DNA of 64,000 bases from Nocardioides oleivorans (GCF_004137255.1 NZ_SDWT01000001.1:2046001-2110000); one strand, 5' to 3'. Shown: positions 37,985-47,304, counted from the stretch's first letter. The notes: a model not told the origin generated them from the letters alone. Program-made: numbers and translations.

Positions 37985-38818
37985 TCAGTCCTTCCACGCC
38001 CACAGGACACCGTGCCCCCAGTAGTTCGGGTGGTCGTGCCCCACGGTGAAGCCAGCCGCTTCGAAGAGCTGGCGAGCAGCGTCGTGGGCAGGCAGGAACG
38101 GCGCGCCCCGCCGGTGGTACTCGATGACCCACATCATGCGCCCCAGCGAAGCCAGCCGAGGGTCACTGAGGATCGGCCACTCGCCACCTTCGATGTCCAT
38201 CTTCACGAAGTCGACGCCGTCGAGGTGATCGAAGATGTCGACGGCCGGCAGCGATCCCGGAACGGGGTCGTCGCGGAACTCGACCGTTCGGCCGGCGCCC
38301 GTGCCGCCGCCGAGAACGGCGTGGCCCGACTGCGTCATGGCAGCGGCTCCGACCACCTCGATGGGCAGGTCGGGCGAGATCCCGGCACGGAAGACCGCGA
38401 GGTTCTCGGGATCCGGCTCGAAGGACGTGATCGTCGCGTCCGGCCATCGCTGGTGGGCCCAGTGGGCGAACATGCCGATGTTCCCGCCCAGGTCCACGAT
38501 GCGGCTGGGTCGTGCCAGGCGCGCCTGGAGCTCGGCTGGGGGCACGTACTCACCGCCGACCATCAGCTCGTGGAATGCCTCGAGGTCCCGTCCGTGGAGC
38601 AGGGTGACTCGCCCCCCGTTGCGCAACGCCCAGCTGCGGATGGTGCCCCGCGAGGTGACGAGCTCTGCGAGGACGAACCTGGCGGGTGTCGTGGTCAGCA
38701 GCGCCGCCCTGAGGAAGCGCAGCGCGAGCAGCGAGGCAATGACTCTTCGGACGGCAGGTCGAAGCAGAACGGCGCGAAGTCCGGGCAACGACGCGATGCG
38801 CCTCAGCAGGTTCATCAT
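37985..38818 (-). CDS. FkbM-family SAM-dependent methyltransferase
   Basis: 277 aa. The SAM site is SRIVDLGGNIGMFAHWA near residues 110-126, followed by ITSFEPDPENLAVFRA. VDFVKMDIEGGEWPIL is the FkbM hallmark and WVIEYHRR closes the core. FkbM enzymes O-methylate sugars or polyketides. Its start overlaps the CMP-sugar synthetase stop (ATGA), so methylation of the nonulosonate or a neighbouring sugar is likely. It is the last gene of the operon starting at 42086. Confidence 0.88.
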   Translation of the reverse strand: MMNLLRRIASLPGLRAVLLRPAVRRVIASLLALRFLRAALLTTTPARFVLAELVTSRGTIRSWALRNGGRVTLLHGRDLEAFHELMVGGEYVPPAELQARLARPSRIVDLGGNIGMFAHWAHQRWPDATITSFEPDPENLAVFRAGISPDLPIEVVGAAAMTQSGHAVLGGGTGAGRTVEFRDDPVPGSLPAVDIFDHLDGVDFVKMDIEGGEWPILSDPRLASLGRMMWVIEYHRRGAPFLPAHDAARQLFEAAGFTVGHDHPNYWGHGVLWAWKD

Positions 38819-39492
38819 CGGTTCATGCCTCTCAGGAGCTTGGCGGCGAGAGCCACGTCGAGCTCGGTGTCGATGTCGACTCCCTCGTCCTCGGCCATCA
38901 CGAACAAGCCGATCACCCCACCGAGCCGGTTGTCGTGCTGCTCGTAGACCTCGGTCCGGGTGAGGTAGAGCGACCCGGTCTCGCGGTAGCGCCGGGCGTC
39001 CGGTGTCAGGTCCTGCCGGCGCGGTCGGTCCGCCACGTCGTACGCCGCGGTAGGTGGGTCGCCGGCCTGCCAGATGAACGGCGGTTGCTCGACGACACCG
39101 ACCATCGAGTCCACCTCGGTGGCGGTGAACTCGGTCAGGGCGCGGGTGAGGGTGTCGCCGTGCCTCACGGGTGAGGTCGCCTGCAGGAGCATCACCGAGG
39201 CGGGCCGCCCGCGTTCTTCAGTGGTGCGTCGGATCGCGTGGCGCACGACCGGTTCGGTCGGCGTGGTGTCTTGAGCAAGGTCCGCGGGCCGCAACCACGG
39301 GACACGCGCGCCGGCCGCCTGCGCGACGTCGGCGATCTCCTCGTCGTCGGTGGACACCAGCACGTCGAGCTCGGGCACGGCCAGTGCCTGTTCGATGGTC
39401 CACACGATGAGTGGTTTGCCGCCCACGTCGAGCAGGTTCTTGCGCGGTACGCCCTTCGATCCGCCGCGGGCGGGGATCACGCACAGCGTCAT
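38815..39492 (-). CDS. CMP-nonulosonic acid (acylneuraminate) cytidylyltransferase
   Basis: 225 aa from the ATG at 39492. It starts with the NeuA-type CTP site LCVIPARGGSKGVPRKNL and continues DVGGKPLIVWTIEQAL, VLVSTDDEEIADVA, LLQATSPVR and RETGSLYLTRTEVY. DEGVDIDTELDVALA resembles the DI-x-t-x-D metal region. It activates a nonulosonic acid as its CMP ester for transfer. With the NeuB fusion at 35623 it gives the last two steps of that pathway. The precursor steps (PseB/C/H/G, LegB/C or NeuC types) are not in the window. Confidence 0.92.
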   Translation of the reverse strand: MTLCVIPARGGSKGVPRKNLLDVGGKPLIVWTIEQALAVPELDVLVSTDDEEIADVAQAAGARVPWLRPADLAQDTTPTEPVVRHAIRRTTEERGRPASVMLLQATSPVRHGDTLTRALTEFTATEVDSMVGVVEQPPFIWQAGDPPTAAYDVADRPRRQDLTPDARRYRETGSLYLTRTEVYEQHDNRLGGVIGLFVMAEDEGVDIDTELDVALAAKLLRGMNR

Positions 39493-40550
39493 GACGCCGA
39501 GTCCGCGACGATCGTGGCGATGTGCCGAGCTGGTTCCTGCGCAGGCTGCTCGGGGGGAGGTGTGGGGAGGGTTCCGAGACGGTGCATGGCATAACGCTCC
39601 CAGAACTCGCCCAACCATGTGGGCGGACGCGGGAAGTCGACCCAGGCATCGCGGCCACGTGCGGCCGCCTCGAGCACACCTGTGGAGAACACGCTGACGA
39701 TCGGCGCGGCCAGCTCGGCCAGGGGTACGCCGCGGGTGTCGACGACGACGCCTGCGCGGGCGTACGCCGCCAGCACGGCTCGTGACGTGACGTCACGCTC
39801 GGACGGGTGTGGCCGGTAGACGGCGCCGTGCTCGCGACACGTGCTGAGGGCCGCGCGCGCCAGGCGGGCCCGTGAGATCTCCGCCGCGTGCCCCTGCCCG
39901 AGATAGGTCAGCGGCCCGCTCGCGGCCGTTGGTCCGCTTGGGCGTTCCGAGCCCGTGTCCAGACCCGGGCTCGCCCCCCACAACAGCTGACTCCCGGTGA
40001 CGCTCACAGTCACGTCCGCGCGACCGGAGGTCCAGAACTCGCCGTCGAGCTCGCTCCACGCCAGCAGGTGGGCCGCGCGCGGCAGCGGCGGCGCGAACGG
40101 GGTCAGTGCTCCGTGCTGCGACACGAAGAACGGCAGACCGTGCGACTCCGCGAGCTCGAACGCAGCCGTCCCGATCTCCGTGTAGTGCCCGGCTGCCAGG
40201 ACGGCCCTGATCCCGTGCAGCCCTGCCACGTCGGGGAGCGCGATCGTGCGCCGCTGGTGATCGGCGAAGGGAGCAGGTGGCTGCCATCCGACTGGAGCGA
40301 CGATCGCGGTGCGCTCCGCGGGAAGGTGCCTGAGCGGTTCGACAATGGCTCGGTCCACGCTTGCGTGTGTCGCCTCGACGGCGACGAGGACCTCCGCGTC
40401 CGGTCCGGGGGTGAGCAGGTCGACCGCGCCCTCGGGCGTCGGGCGGAGGCGGGACTTCGCCGCTCGGGCCAGCCCACGGACCGGGTGCCGCGACTCGTGC
40501 CAGCGACGCCACGCGACGAGATCGGCGGGATGCCTCAGACCGTGTCCCAT
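39489..40550 (-). CDS. GT-B-like transferase, candidate nonulosonate transferase
   Basis: 353 aa from the ATG at 40550. No confident family. Visible features are LPFFVSQHGALTPFAPPLPR, AWSELDGEFWTSG, LTYLGQGHAAEIS, AVYRPHPSERDVTS and VSVFSTGVLEAAARGRDAWV. An HP-type motif followed by an S/T-rich motif and 'EA' recalls bacterial sialyl-/polysialyltransferases and CDP-glycerol transferases. Its stop overlaps the start of the CMP-nonulosonate synthetase by 4 bp, which supports use of that donor. This is inference; a generic surface-carbohydrate protein is the fallback. Confidence 0.55.
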   Translation of the reverse strand: MGHGLRHPADLVAWRRWHESRHPVRGLARAAKSRLRPTPEGAVDLLTPGPDAEVLVAVEATHASVDRAIVEPLRHLPAERTAIVAPVGWQPPAPFADHQRRTIALPDVAGLHGIRAVLAAGHYTEIGTAAFELAESHGLPFFVSQHGALTPFAPPLPRAAHLLAWSELDGEFWTSGRADVTVSVTGSQLLWGASPGLDTGSERPSGPTAASGPLTYLGQGHAAEISRARLARAALSTCREHGAVYRPHPSERDVTSRAVLAAYARAGVVVDTRGVPLAELAAPIVSVFSTGVLEAAARGRDAWVDFPRPPTWLGEFWERYAMHRLGTLPTPPPEQPAQEPARHIATIVADSAS

Positions 40551-41539
40551 GCATCCTCCAAGACGGCGACCCGGTGGTCGAACGTGTGTTGCGCCAGCGT
40601 GCGTGAACGGGCTGCGGCCCGTATGGCATCGGCCCACTCCGGTTCGGCGAGCGCGCGCCGACAGATGTCAGTGAGCTCCTCTGGTGTGGTCCACGTGAGC
40701 ACCTCTCTGCCCGGTTCGTAGAGACCCTCGACGTCCGACCGGTCGAGCAGCTCGACGCCGCCGACGCCTGCTGCCTCGAACGTGCGCATCGTGAAGCCGT
40801 CCTGGTCGCCGTGCAGGTTGAGCGTGGCCGCCGACGCAGCCATGACGTCGTACGCCGTCGCGCGGGCGAGGTCGCGGCCCGCGGGGATGTCTGGCGTGTT
40901 CAGCCGCCAGGTCCGGAGTCGGTCGACCGGATGGCTCGACCAGTCGCGCCCGTAGGCACGGACCGGGACGCCCTGGTCGTGGAGCAGGGTCAGCACCTGC
41001 TCACGGGTCGGGTAGCGCGCGCCGATGAAGGACACGTCGGGCGTTCGACGAATGGTGGGCGAGGGCACCAGCCGATGGTCATAGGCGAGCGGGAGGTGCC
41101 GAGTGTCCAGAGCAGCTGCGTCGAAGTCGACGTCGTCGAGGGTCGAGTAGGTGGCGATCGGGCCGATGCCGGCAAGCCGCTCGATCGTCCAGCGAGTGCG
41201 ACGCACCTCGTCATAGAGCCACGTGACGCGCGGGAGGCCGCCGATCGACTCCCAGAAGTCGCTGCCGAGGGTGTCGCCCTTGACGACCACGACCGCCTCG
41301 GGGCGCACGTCAGCAACCGCGGCGACCGCCCGCTCGGTGGCCTCGCGGCCCAGTCCGCGGTGACGGCCGGCGCCGACCTTGTGGGGGAGCTGGTGACGCA
41401 GCTGGTGCCAGGCGCGCCCGACCATCCCGCCGTTGTCGTCGTACACGTGCGTGGTGACGTCGTGGCCACGCGCCATGAAGGCCGCGGCGATGGACGCGTG
41501 GTAGCCGTGGAATCCCGGACTGACCAGGAGCAACCTCAC
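40535..41539 (-). CDS. CgeB-family glycosyltransferase
   Basis: 334 aa from a GTG (VRLLLVSPGFHGYH). Features are VVVVKGDTLGSDFW, VTWLYDEVRRTRW, VSFIGARYPTREQVLTLL and the C-terminal LNLHGDQDGFTMRTFEAAGV with ELLDRSDVEGLYEPG. CgeB-like proteins are GT-B transferases found in spore-coat and glycan loci. A longer frame to 41602 would overlap the acyltransferase gene by 59 bp and is less likely. Confidence 0.82.
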   Translation of the reverse strand: MRLLLVSPGFHGYHASIAAAFMARGHDVTTHVYDDNGGMVGRAWHQLRHQLPHKVGAGRHRGLGREATERAVAAVADVRPEAVVVVKGDTLGSDFWESIGGLPRVTWLYDEVRRTRWTIERLAGIGPIATYSTLDDVDFDAAALDTRHLPLAYDHRLVPSPTIRRTPDVSFIGARYPTREQVLTLLHDQGVPVRAYGRDWSSHPVDRLRTWRLNTPDIPAGRDLARATAYDVMAASAATLNLHGDQDGFTMRTFEAAGVGGVELLDRSDVEGLYEPGREVLTWTTPEELTDICRRALAEPEWADAIRAAARSRTLAQHTFDHRVAVLEDAWDTV

Positions 41540-41543
41540 GTGC

Positions 41544-42086
41544 TCATCCGCGGACGGAGCGGGCGGGAATGCCGACGACGGTGTCGCCCGGCGCGACGTC
41601 ACGGGTGACCACCGCGTTGGCTCCCACCGATGCGCCGTCGCCGATGCTGACTCCGCCGAGCACGATCGCTCCCTGACCGATGAAGACCGAGTTGCCGATC
41701 GTGATCGGCCCGGTCGGCTTGGTCAGGTGGCGGTCCACCCGGTCGTGGTCGCCGGAGGTGATGAGCGAGCCGAAGCCGACGAGGCAGTCATCGCCGAGCG
41801 TCACGGGATCGGTCGAGCTGATGGCCACGCACCGACCGAAGTTGGCGCGGTCGCCGATCGTGATCCTGCTGTCGTCGTTCTCGCACTGCAGCCAGACGTC
41901 CTCGAAGATCGCGCCCCCCGCGCCGACGAAGATCTGTTGGGGTCGGCGGATGATGTGAGGGCGGACGATGACGGTGCCTTCACCGAAGGCGCCGAACGCG
42001 CGAGGGTAGACCAGGCGCGACATCAGGCTGCTGCGGTGCCATCGGAGCGAAGGAGGCGCCTCGACAAGACGTTGCAAGAGGGTCAC
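41544..42086 (-). CDS. Left-handed beta-helix O-acyltransferase (WcaF/maltose-acetyltransferase type)
   Basis: 180 aa from a GTG. Hexapeptide repeats run through SRITIGDRANFGRCVAIS, DPVTLGDDCLVGFGSLI, GPITIGNSVFIGQGAIVLG and GVSIGDGASVGANAVV. The SGDHDR loop carries the likely catalytic His, and the end VVGIPARSVRG is typical. It acetylates a sugar using acetyl-CoA. It is the first gene of the operon 42086 > 37985 and has a leaderless TAGGGT box. Confidence 0.92.
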   Translation of the reverse strand: MTLLQRLVEAPPSLRWHRSSLMSRLVYPRAFGAFGEGTVIVRPHIIRRPQQIFVGAGGAIFEDVWLQCENDDSRITIGDRANFGRCVAISSTDPVTLGDDCLVGFGSLITSGDHDRVDRHLTKPTGPITIGNSVFIGQGAIVLGGVSIGDGASVGANAVVTRDVAPGDTVVGIPARSVRG

Positions 42087-42092
42087 AGGACC

Positions 42093-42098
42093 ACCCTA
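42093..42098 (-). promoter_or_regulatory. Leaderless -10 element of the acyltransferase-nonulosonate operon
   Basis: Minus-strand TAGGGT ends 6 nt before the GTG at 42086. It starts a five-gene run ending at 37985. Confidence 0.6.
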
Positions 42099-42111
42099 GT
42101 GAAGGCGTGGC

Positions 42112-42978
42112 TCATGGAGCGGGGCATCCGAGGTTGCGTGCCTCGACCAGCTTCCCGGCCTCGAAGGCCATCAGGGTGAGCCAGCTCCGCCGGTCGTCGG
42201 CCGACCCGAGCCACGGGAACCGCCTGAGCAGCAGGAGCTCGTGGTGGATCCGGCGTCGGACCGACTTGGGCGACACCTCTGCCGGGCGGAACTTGCTGTA
42301 GAGCGTGGTGGTGCCGCGTCCCGAGTTGTACTGCTGTCGGAGCACACCCTTCAGGTCGGTGCGGATCCGGTAGTGGACCAGCGCCTCCTCGACGTAGGCG
42401 AATCGATAGCCGAGGTCGTGTGCGCGCCAGGCGAAGTCGATCTCCTCCGCGCCGGCCGGGTAGGTCTCGTCGTAGCCCCCGACGCGTTCCCAGACCTCGC
42501 AGCGCAGACCGACGTTCCCGCCCAGGCCGTAGGTCCGCCCACCCCAGGTCTCGAAGAGACCGGTCGTGCGCTGGTCGATCGGGACCCAGGTCGCGGACCT
42601 GCCCGACAGCAGGGTCGTCTCGATGGGCCCGCTCACGAGAGGATGATCGTCCAGTCCGCACATCATCGCGGCGATCCAACCCGGAGCGACACGGTCGTCC
42701 GCGTCGCAGATCAGGATCCGGTCGCTGGTGGCGTGGCCGATGCCGACGTTGCGCGCCACCGACACGCCCCGGCCACGCGACGCATCGACGATCCTGACGT
42801 CCAGTCGCTCGGTCCACAGGCCCACCGCCGCCGCCAGGTCGTCCGTGGAGCCGTTGTCGGCGACGACGACCTCGAAGTCCGGAGCCCCGACCTGGGCGGC
42901 GAGGGCGCCGAGCTGCTCACCGATCAGGTGCGCGGCGTTGTAGGTGGGGATCACCACGGAGCATCGAATGACGCTCAT
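42112..42978 (-). CDS. GT2 glycosyltransferase
   Basis: 288 aa. GT-A fold: VVIPTYNAAHLIGEQLGAL, VVVADNGSTDDLAAAV, RNVGIGHATSDRILICDADD with the D-x-D metal motif, and a GGYDETYPAGAEEIDFAWRA acceptor loop. It adds one sugar from a nucleotide donor at the inner face of the membrane. The start overlaps the ABC exporter stop by 4 bp (ATGA), so it is co-translated with that exporter. Confidence 0.92.
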   Translation of the reverse strand: MSVIRCSVVIPTYNAAHLIGEQLGALAAQVGAPDFEVVVADNGSTDDLAAAVGLWTERLDVRIVDASRGRGVSVARNVGIGHATSDRILICDADDRVAPGWIAAMMCGLDDHPLVSGPIETTLLSGRSATWVPIDQRTTGLFETWGGRTYGLGGNVGLRCEVWERVGGYDETYPAGAEEIDFAWRAHDLGYRFAYVEEALVHYRIRTDLKGVLRQQYNSGRGTTTLYSKFRPAEVSPKSVRRRIHHELLLLRRFPWLGSADDRRSWLTLMAFEAGKLVEARNLGCPAP

Positions 42979-44828
42979 CCGTGGGTCTCGCTGGATGTCG
43001 CGGGAGCCAGCTGTCCCAGCTCGACCAGTCGGGCGAACTCGGCGTTGCGAGACGCAACCTCGTCGAACGTTCCGACCGTGGCGACCTTGCCCCCGGACAT
43101 GAAGATGAGCTGGTCGCTGTGACGGACCGTCGAGAGGCGGTGCGCGACGATGACCATCGTCATGGTGCCCTTCAGGGCCTCGATGGTCTCCGTGAGCCGT
43201 CGTTCGGTCTCGTTGTCGAGCGCGGACGTGGCCTCGTCGAGGACGAGGAGCTGTGGCCGGCGGTAGAGGGCGCGCGCAATGCCGATCCGCTGTCGCTGGC
43301 CGCCGGACAGGCGGACCCCTCGTTCGCCGATCTCGGTCTCCAGCCCGAGTGGTAGCGACCTGACCAGGTCGCTCAGCTGCGCCCGCTCGAGGGCCTCCTC
43401 CAGCCGACCGGCATCGACCTCCTCGTCGAACGCGATGTTCGCGCCCAAGGTCTCGTCGAGGAGCGTCACGTCCTGAGGCACGACGGCGAGCTGGCGCTGC
43501 CAGTCCGGAAGGTTGTCGAAGATGCTGGTTCCCCCGGCGGTGATCGAACCGCCACGAGGTTGGTGGAGCCCGAGCAGGATGTCCACGAACGTGGACTTGC
43601 CGGCGCCGCTCGAACCGACCATCGCGACGGTCCGGCCACGCGGGATGTCGAGGTCGACGCCGCGGAGGACGAGGTCCTCGGGCTGATCGGCATAGGCGAA
43701 GGTCAGCCCCCGCACCTCGATGTCACCGGTGGGCACGACGTTCGTGATCCGGGCCGCCACCTCCGCGTCCCGCTCGTCCTGGAGCGCACGGTTCTCCGTG
43801 ACCAGGTGCGTGAGCGGCGCACGAGCAAACCGGATGCCGGCAAGTGCGTTGATCAGGCGGACTGCGCTCGGCAGGATGCGCGTCCCCGCCGCGACGAAGA
43901 TGCCGATCAGGGTCAGGCCCTGGGTCGAGGAGCCACCGGACGAAGCGCCGATCGCCAGCAGGCCGACGCCGACGATGAACACGATCTCGAGGAAGTACTT
44001 GGGGATCTCCGCGAGCCAGGAGGCTGTGGCACTCGCTCTCGCCCCCTCGTCGCTCGCCGCGGCGAACGTGTCGACGAACGGCCCGTGGGCGTGGCGCAGC
44101 TTGATCTCCTTGACCGCCGTCAAGGACTGCAGTGACGACTTCGCCACGGCCTGGGACGCCTCGAGGTTGCGTTGGCTGGCGTGGAGGATCCGCGGGCGGA
44201 TCCCACGCTGGACCACGAGCCCGGCCAACCCGAAGTAGACGATGGCCGCCGCCGTGGCGACAGGTGACACGAAGAGCAGCGAGACGAAGATGAAGGTGAT
44301 GGTCAGGACCTCGGTGAAGAAGCCGAGCGTCGCGGTCAGCCCGCTGGTGTAGCCCATCCCGACCGCTCCGCTGACGGTCCAGAGCTTGTCGGAGGTGTTC
44401 TTGGTGAGGTGCCACGCGTAGGGGCCGACGAGGTAGCCCTCGAGCAGGCGGGCCTGGATCGCCACCTGGTTCTTCGCCATGAAGTTGAGCTGCCACCAGC
44501 GGAACAGCACCGCGAACACGTCCTTGAGCACGAAGGCCCCGACGATAATGAGGGCAAGTACGGCGACCAGCGCACCGTCGCTCGGGTGGCCCAGCACGCG
44601 GTTGACCACTCCGAGTGTTCCGGAGTCGGGGTCCTGTGCAGTGATGTACTGCATCATCGGCAGCATCGCGAGGACACCGAGCGTGTCGAGCAACGAGAGC
44701 ACGACCGAACCGCCGATGGAGAGCACCAGCTTTCGCCGCGTCTCGAGCGTGATCAGCTCGCCCGTGCCGGGAGGGATGCCCAGGAGCCGCGCGGAGCGCT
44801 CCACGAGGCCCCCTTGGAGGTTCAGCAC
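42975..44828 (-). CDS. ABC exporter with fused membrane and ATPase domains, PglK/MsbA-like
   Basis: 617 aa from a GTG with GAGGAGG upstream; the open frame continues further only by chance. Residues 1-330 carry six helices (VLSIGGSVVLSLLDTLGVLA and others). Residues ~350-600 are the NBD: Walker A GSSGAGKST, Q-loop VVPQDVTLLD, signature LSGGQRQRIGIARAL, Walker B LLVLDEATSALD and switch His in IVAHRLSTVR. The N-terminal GELITLETRRKLVLSI opening resembles PglK-type lipid-linked oligosaccharide flippases. With no Wzx in the window it may flip the repeat unit. Confidence 0.88.
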   Translation of the reverse strand: MLNLQGGLVERSARLLGIPPGTGELITLETRRKLVLSIGGSVVLSLLDTLGVLAMLPMMQYITAQDPDSGTLGVVNRVLGHPSDGALVAVLALIIVGAFVLKDVFAVLFRWWQLNFMAKNQVAIQARLLEGYLVGPYAWHLTKNTSDKLWTVSGAVGMGYTSGLTATLGFFTEVLTITFIFVSLLFVSPVATAAAIVYFGLAGLVVQRGIRPRILHASQRNLEASQAVAKSSLQSLTAVKEIKLRHAHGPFVDTFAAASDEGARASATASWLAEIPKYFLEIVFIVGVGLLAIGASSGGSSTQGLTLIGIFVAAGTRILPSAVRLINALAGIRFARAPLTHLVTENRALQDERDAEVAARITNVVPTGDIEVRGLTFAYADQPEDLVLRGVDLDIPRGRTVAMVGSSGAGKSTFVDILLGLHQPRGGSITAGGTSIFDNLPDWQRQLAVVPQDVTLLDETLGANIAFDEEVDAGRLEEALERAQLSDLVRSLPLGLETEIGERGVRLSGGQRQRIGIARALYRRPQLLVLDEATSALDNETERRLTETIEALKGTMTMVIVAHRLSTVRHSDQLIFMSGGKVATVGTFDEVASRNAEFARLVELGQLAPATSSETHG

Positions 44829-44909
44829 CGAGTTGCCTCCTCGACGACCGACATGGCTCCATCCTGTCATCAGCGACTCCCTCGCACGCGGGACTGGTTG
44901 AATCGGGAC

Positions 44910-45992
44910 GTGATTCGGTTCATGGCGCCCGACCTCCCGACACCCAGCGGCGGCATCAAGGTGATCTATCGCTACGTCGAGCACTTGTGCGCCCTCGGCC
45001 ACGACGCCCGGGTGTGGCACGGCACCCCTGGATTCTCCTACGAGTCCTGGGGGTCCACCGCTCCCGTCGACACCGGACTTGAGCTCCGGTTCGCTGCCGG
45101 CGACGTCCTGGTGATGCCCGAGACGGGCGGCAACCAGTGGAGCTTCCTGTCGGACGGGTATCCGGTCGTGATGCTCTGCCAGGGCATGGACTTCGTGTTC
45201 GCCAACTCCGACTTCCTCACCGACGAGCCCGGTGACTATCCCGGTTGGCCGCACGCGACTGCGGCGATCACCGTGTCCGACGCGATCCACACGTTCCTCG
45301 AGCGGGCCTGTCACGACGGCTTCCCGCTGCACAACGTGCCCGTTCAGATCGAAGACTGGTTCCAGCCGGGGCGCAAGGACAAGCGGATCGCGCTGATGCC
45401 GCGCCGCCGACGCGAGGACCTTCTCGGCGCGGTCCAGCTCGTGCGCCGCTCGGGCCGGCTGGGCGACTGGCAGATCGTCCTCATCGACGGGATGACGCAG
45501 CAGCAGGTGGCCGACGAGCTCGGGCGTGCGGCGATCTTCCTCTTCGGAGCCGAGCGCGAGGGCGTGGGCCTTCCGGGTGCGGAAGCGATGGCCTCGGGGT
45601 GCTACGTCGTCGGGTTCACCGGCGATGGAGCCAAGGAGTACATGCTCCCGGAGCACTCGTCGGTCATCGCAGACTCGGACGTCGTCGACATGTGTGACCG
45701 CACCCTGGAGGCGATGAGCTGGTTCGAGCACGACCGGGCGGTCATCGACGACCGGGCTGCCCGGGGTCGCGACTGGGTACGGGCCCGCCACAACAGTGAC
45801 CTGGTCCGCGAGCGGCTGGGGAAGGCCTTCGCCGCCATCACCGCCGCCGATTCGCCGTCGCTGCTGCCCGAACCGGTGACGTTGCGCCACTACCAGTTCC
45901 ACGCGCCGGCGTCCGACCCCTACAACAGGGCCCGCGTCGCTGGACGACGTGTCGCCCGGCGTACCGTCGATGAGCTCAGGAAGCGGCTGTGA
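44910..45992 (+). CDS. GT4-like glycosyltransferase
   Basis: 360 aa from a GTG (VIRFMAPDLPTPSGGIKV); an ATG at 44922 is an alternative. Features are YRYVEHLCALGHDARVWHG, VVMLCQGMDFVF, FLFGAEREGVGLPGAEAMAS and VVGFTGDGAKEYM. This matches GT-B rhamnosyl/mannosyltransferases of capsule loci. It is divergent from the ABC exporter and overlaps the convergent GT87 gene by 17 bp. Donor unknown. Confidence 0.82.
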   Translation: MIRFMAPDLPTPSGGIKVIYRYVEHLCALGHDARVWHGTPGFSYESWGSTAPVDTGLELRFAAGDVLVMPETGGNQWSFLSDGYPVVMLCQGMDFVFANSDFLTDEPGDYPGWPHATAAITVSDAIHTFLERACHDGFPLHNVPVQIEDWFQPGRKDKRIALMPRRRREDLLGAVQLVRRSGRLGDWQIVLIDGMTQQQVADELGRAAIFLFGAEREGVGLPGAEAMASGCYVVGFTGDGAKEYMLPEHSSVIADSDVVDMCDRTLEAMSWFEHDRAVIDDRAARGRDWVRARHNSDLVRERLGKAFAAITAADSPSLLPEPVTLRHYQFHAPASDPYNRARVAGRRVARRTVDELRKRL

Positions 45993-47298
45993 CCGGCTCG
46001 GACGAAACGGGCTCGTCGAGCCTGGCCCGTCGCCGAGCCCGCTCGATGACGTAGAGCACCGCAACTGCCTCGACCGTCAGCCTGATCACGATCGAGGACC
46101 AGTAGGTCTTGTCGATGCCTGACTGCGGGGTGGTGAACTCCCGGATGTAGAGCCACGTCGCGATGTAGTGCCACGTCTCCGCGGCTCCGACGAGACAGAT
46201 GAGCCACCGGTTGCGGGTGACGAGCAGGAGTGCCAGGGCGACCCACAGCGAGTACTGCGGCGAGTAGACCTTGCCGAGGACGAAGAAGACCACGAGGAAG
46301 ACGAACGAGAGCTCCTCGAACGTCGGCTCGATCAGGCGACGCCAGGTCAGTAAGCTCAGGACCGCCCAGGCGCCGAGCATCCCACCGCCGAGAACGAGGC
46401 TGAGCTGGTCGGCGCTCACGGGAACCCCCACCATGCGCATGGCCATCCACGCTGACCCGAACGACGCAGGCCTGTCGGTGTTGGTGTCCCAGAACTCGCG
46501 CCACGCCTCCGGGTTCGACACGTACAGCGGGGCGTTCGCGACGATGGTGGTGACGGCGAAGGCGCAGAGCATGCGCGAAAGGGCTCGGACCGAGCGAGCC
46601 CTGATCGCGAGGAGAAGTCCCGCTGCGAGGAGGACGAGGGGGAAGAGCTTGGTCGCCGTGCCCAGTGCCACGAAGACCCCGAACCACGCCATCCGGTCGC
46701 GCTGCCACGCCAGCAGCGCGAGTGCCGTCGCGAGGAGGGCGAGGGCATCCCAGTTCAGGGTGAGGGTGAGGACCACCAGGGGTGTCAGCACCACCCACGA
46801 GACGCGGTCCCCGATCGTCCATCCTGCCGACCAGGCGATCCACACCGTCGCCAGCACAGCCAGGAGGAGAAGGGCACACGTGACGAGGAAGAAGGCGCGT
46901 TCCTCACCCGCCATGCCGGGGAGATCGTAGAGATCCGGCCCGGACATCGACGAGCGACGGTCCAGCTCGGCGGGGGTGATGCCGAGGACGACGTGCGTCA
47001 GCTTGGCGCTCGCCTCGATGAAGAGGTTGATGAGCGGGGGGTACTCGAGGTTGCGGAATCCCGTGTTCAGGTGACCCAACCAGCCGAAGTCGGCTGCCAG
47101 CCCACGGCCGACGTAGAACAACGGCACGTCGCTGTAGCACTGCGCGGTCGCCAGGACGTCGGTGTCCACACGGCCCCGCAAGCACGGGAGCTTCTGCGCG
47201 GCCGAGACCGCGGTCATCAGCGTGGCGGCAAGAAGCCAGATCCAAGGGGACCCGGACGGGCCTGCGGACGGACCAGTCCTGTCAAGGTCGCGTCGCAT
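45976..47298 (-). CDS. GT87/GT-C polytopic glycosyltransferase-like protein
   Basis: 440 aa from the ATG at 47298, chosen because TATCCT lies 6 nt upstream; a GTG at 47325 is possible. It has about 10-11 hydrophobic segments. The first external loop carries a conserved acidic/aromatic stretch (CYSDVPLFYVGRGLAADFGW, LEYPPLINLF). LNWDALALLATALALLAW and LGTATKLFPLVLLAAG are DUF2029/GT87-type. Such proteins use polyprenyl-phosphate sugars outside the membrane. Confidence 0.75.
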   Translation of the reverse strand: MRRDLDRTGPSAGPSGSPWIWLLAATLMTAVSAAQKLPCLRGRVDTDVLATAQCYSDVPLFYVGRGLAADFGWLGHLNTGFRNLEYPPLINLFIEASAKLTHVVLGITPAELDRRSSMSGPDLYDLPGMAGEERAFFLVTCALLLLAVLATVWIAWSAGWTIGDRVSWVVLTPLVVLTLTLNWDALALLATALALLAWQRDRMAWFGVFVALGTATKLFPLVLLAAGLLLAIRARSVRALSRMLCAFAVTTIVANAPLYVSNPEAWREFWDTNTDRPASFGSAWMAMRMVGVPVSADQLSLVLGGGMLGAWAVLSLLTWRRLIEPTFEELSFVFLVVFFVLGKVYSPQYSLWVALALLLVTRNRWLICLVGAAETWHYIATWLYIREFTTPQSGIDKTYWSSIVIRLTVEAVAVLYVIERARRRARLDEPVSSEPVTAAS

Positions 47299-47304
47299 CC
47301 GGTG

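Noticed and set aside
44829..46064. Upstream extension of the ABC exporter frame to 46064
   Set aside because: The extra part is antisense to a conserved glycosyltransferase gene. A GTG with a good ribosome-binding site at 44828 fits exporter length.
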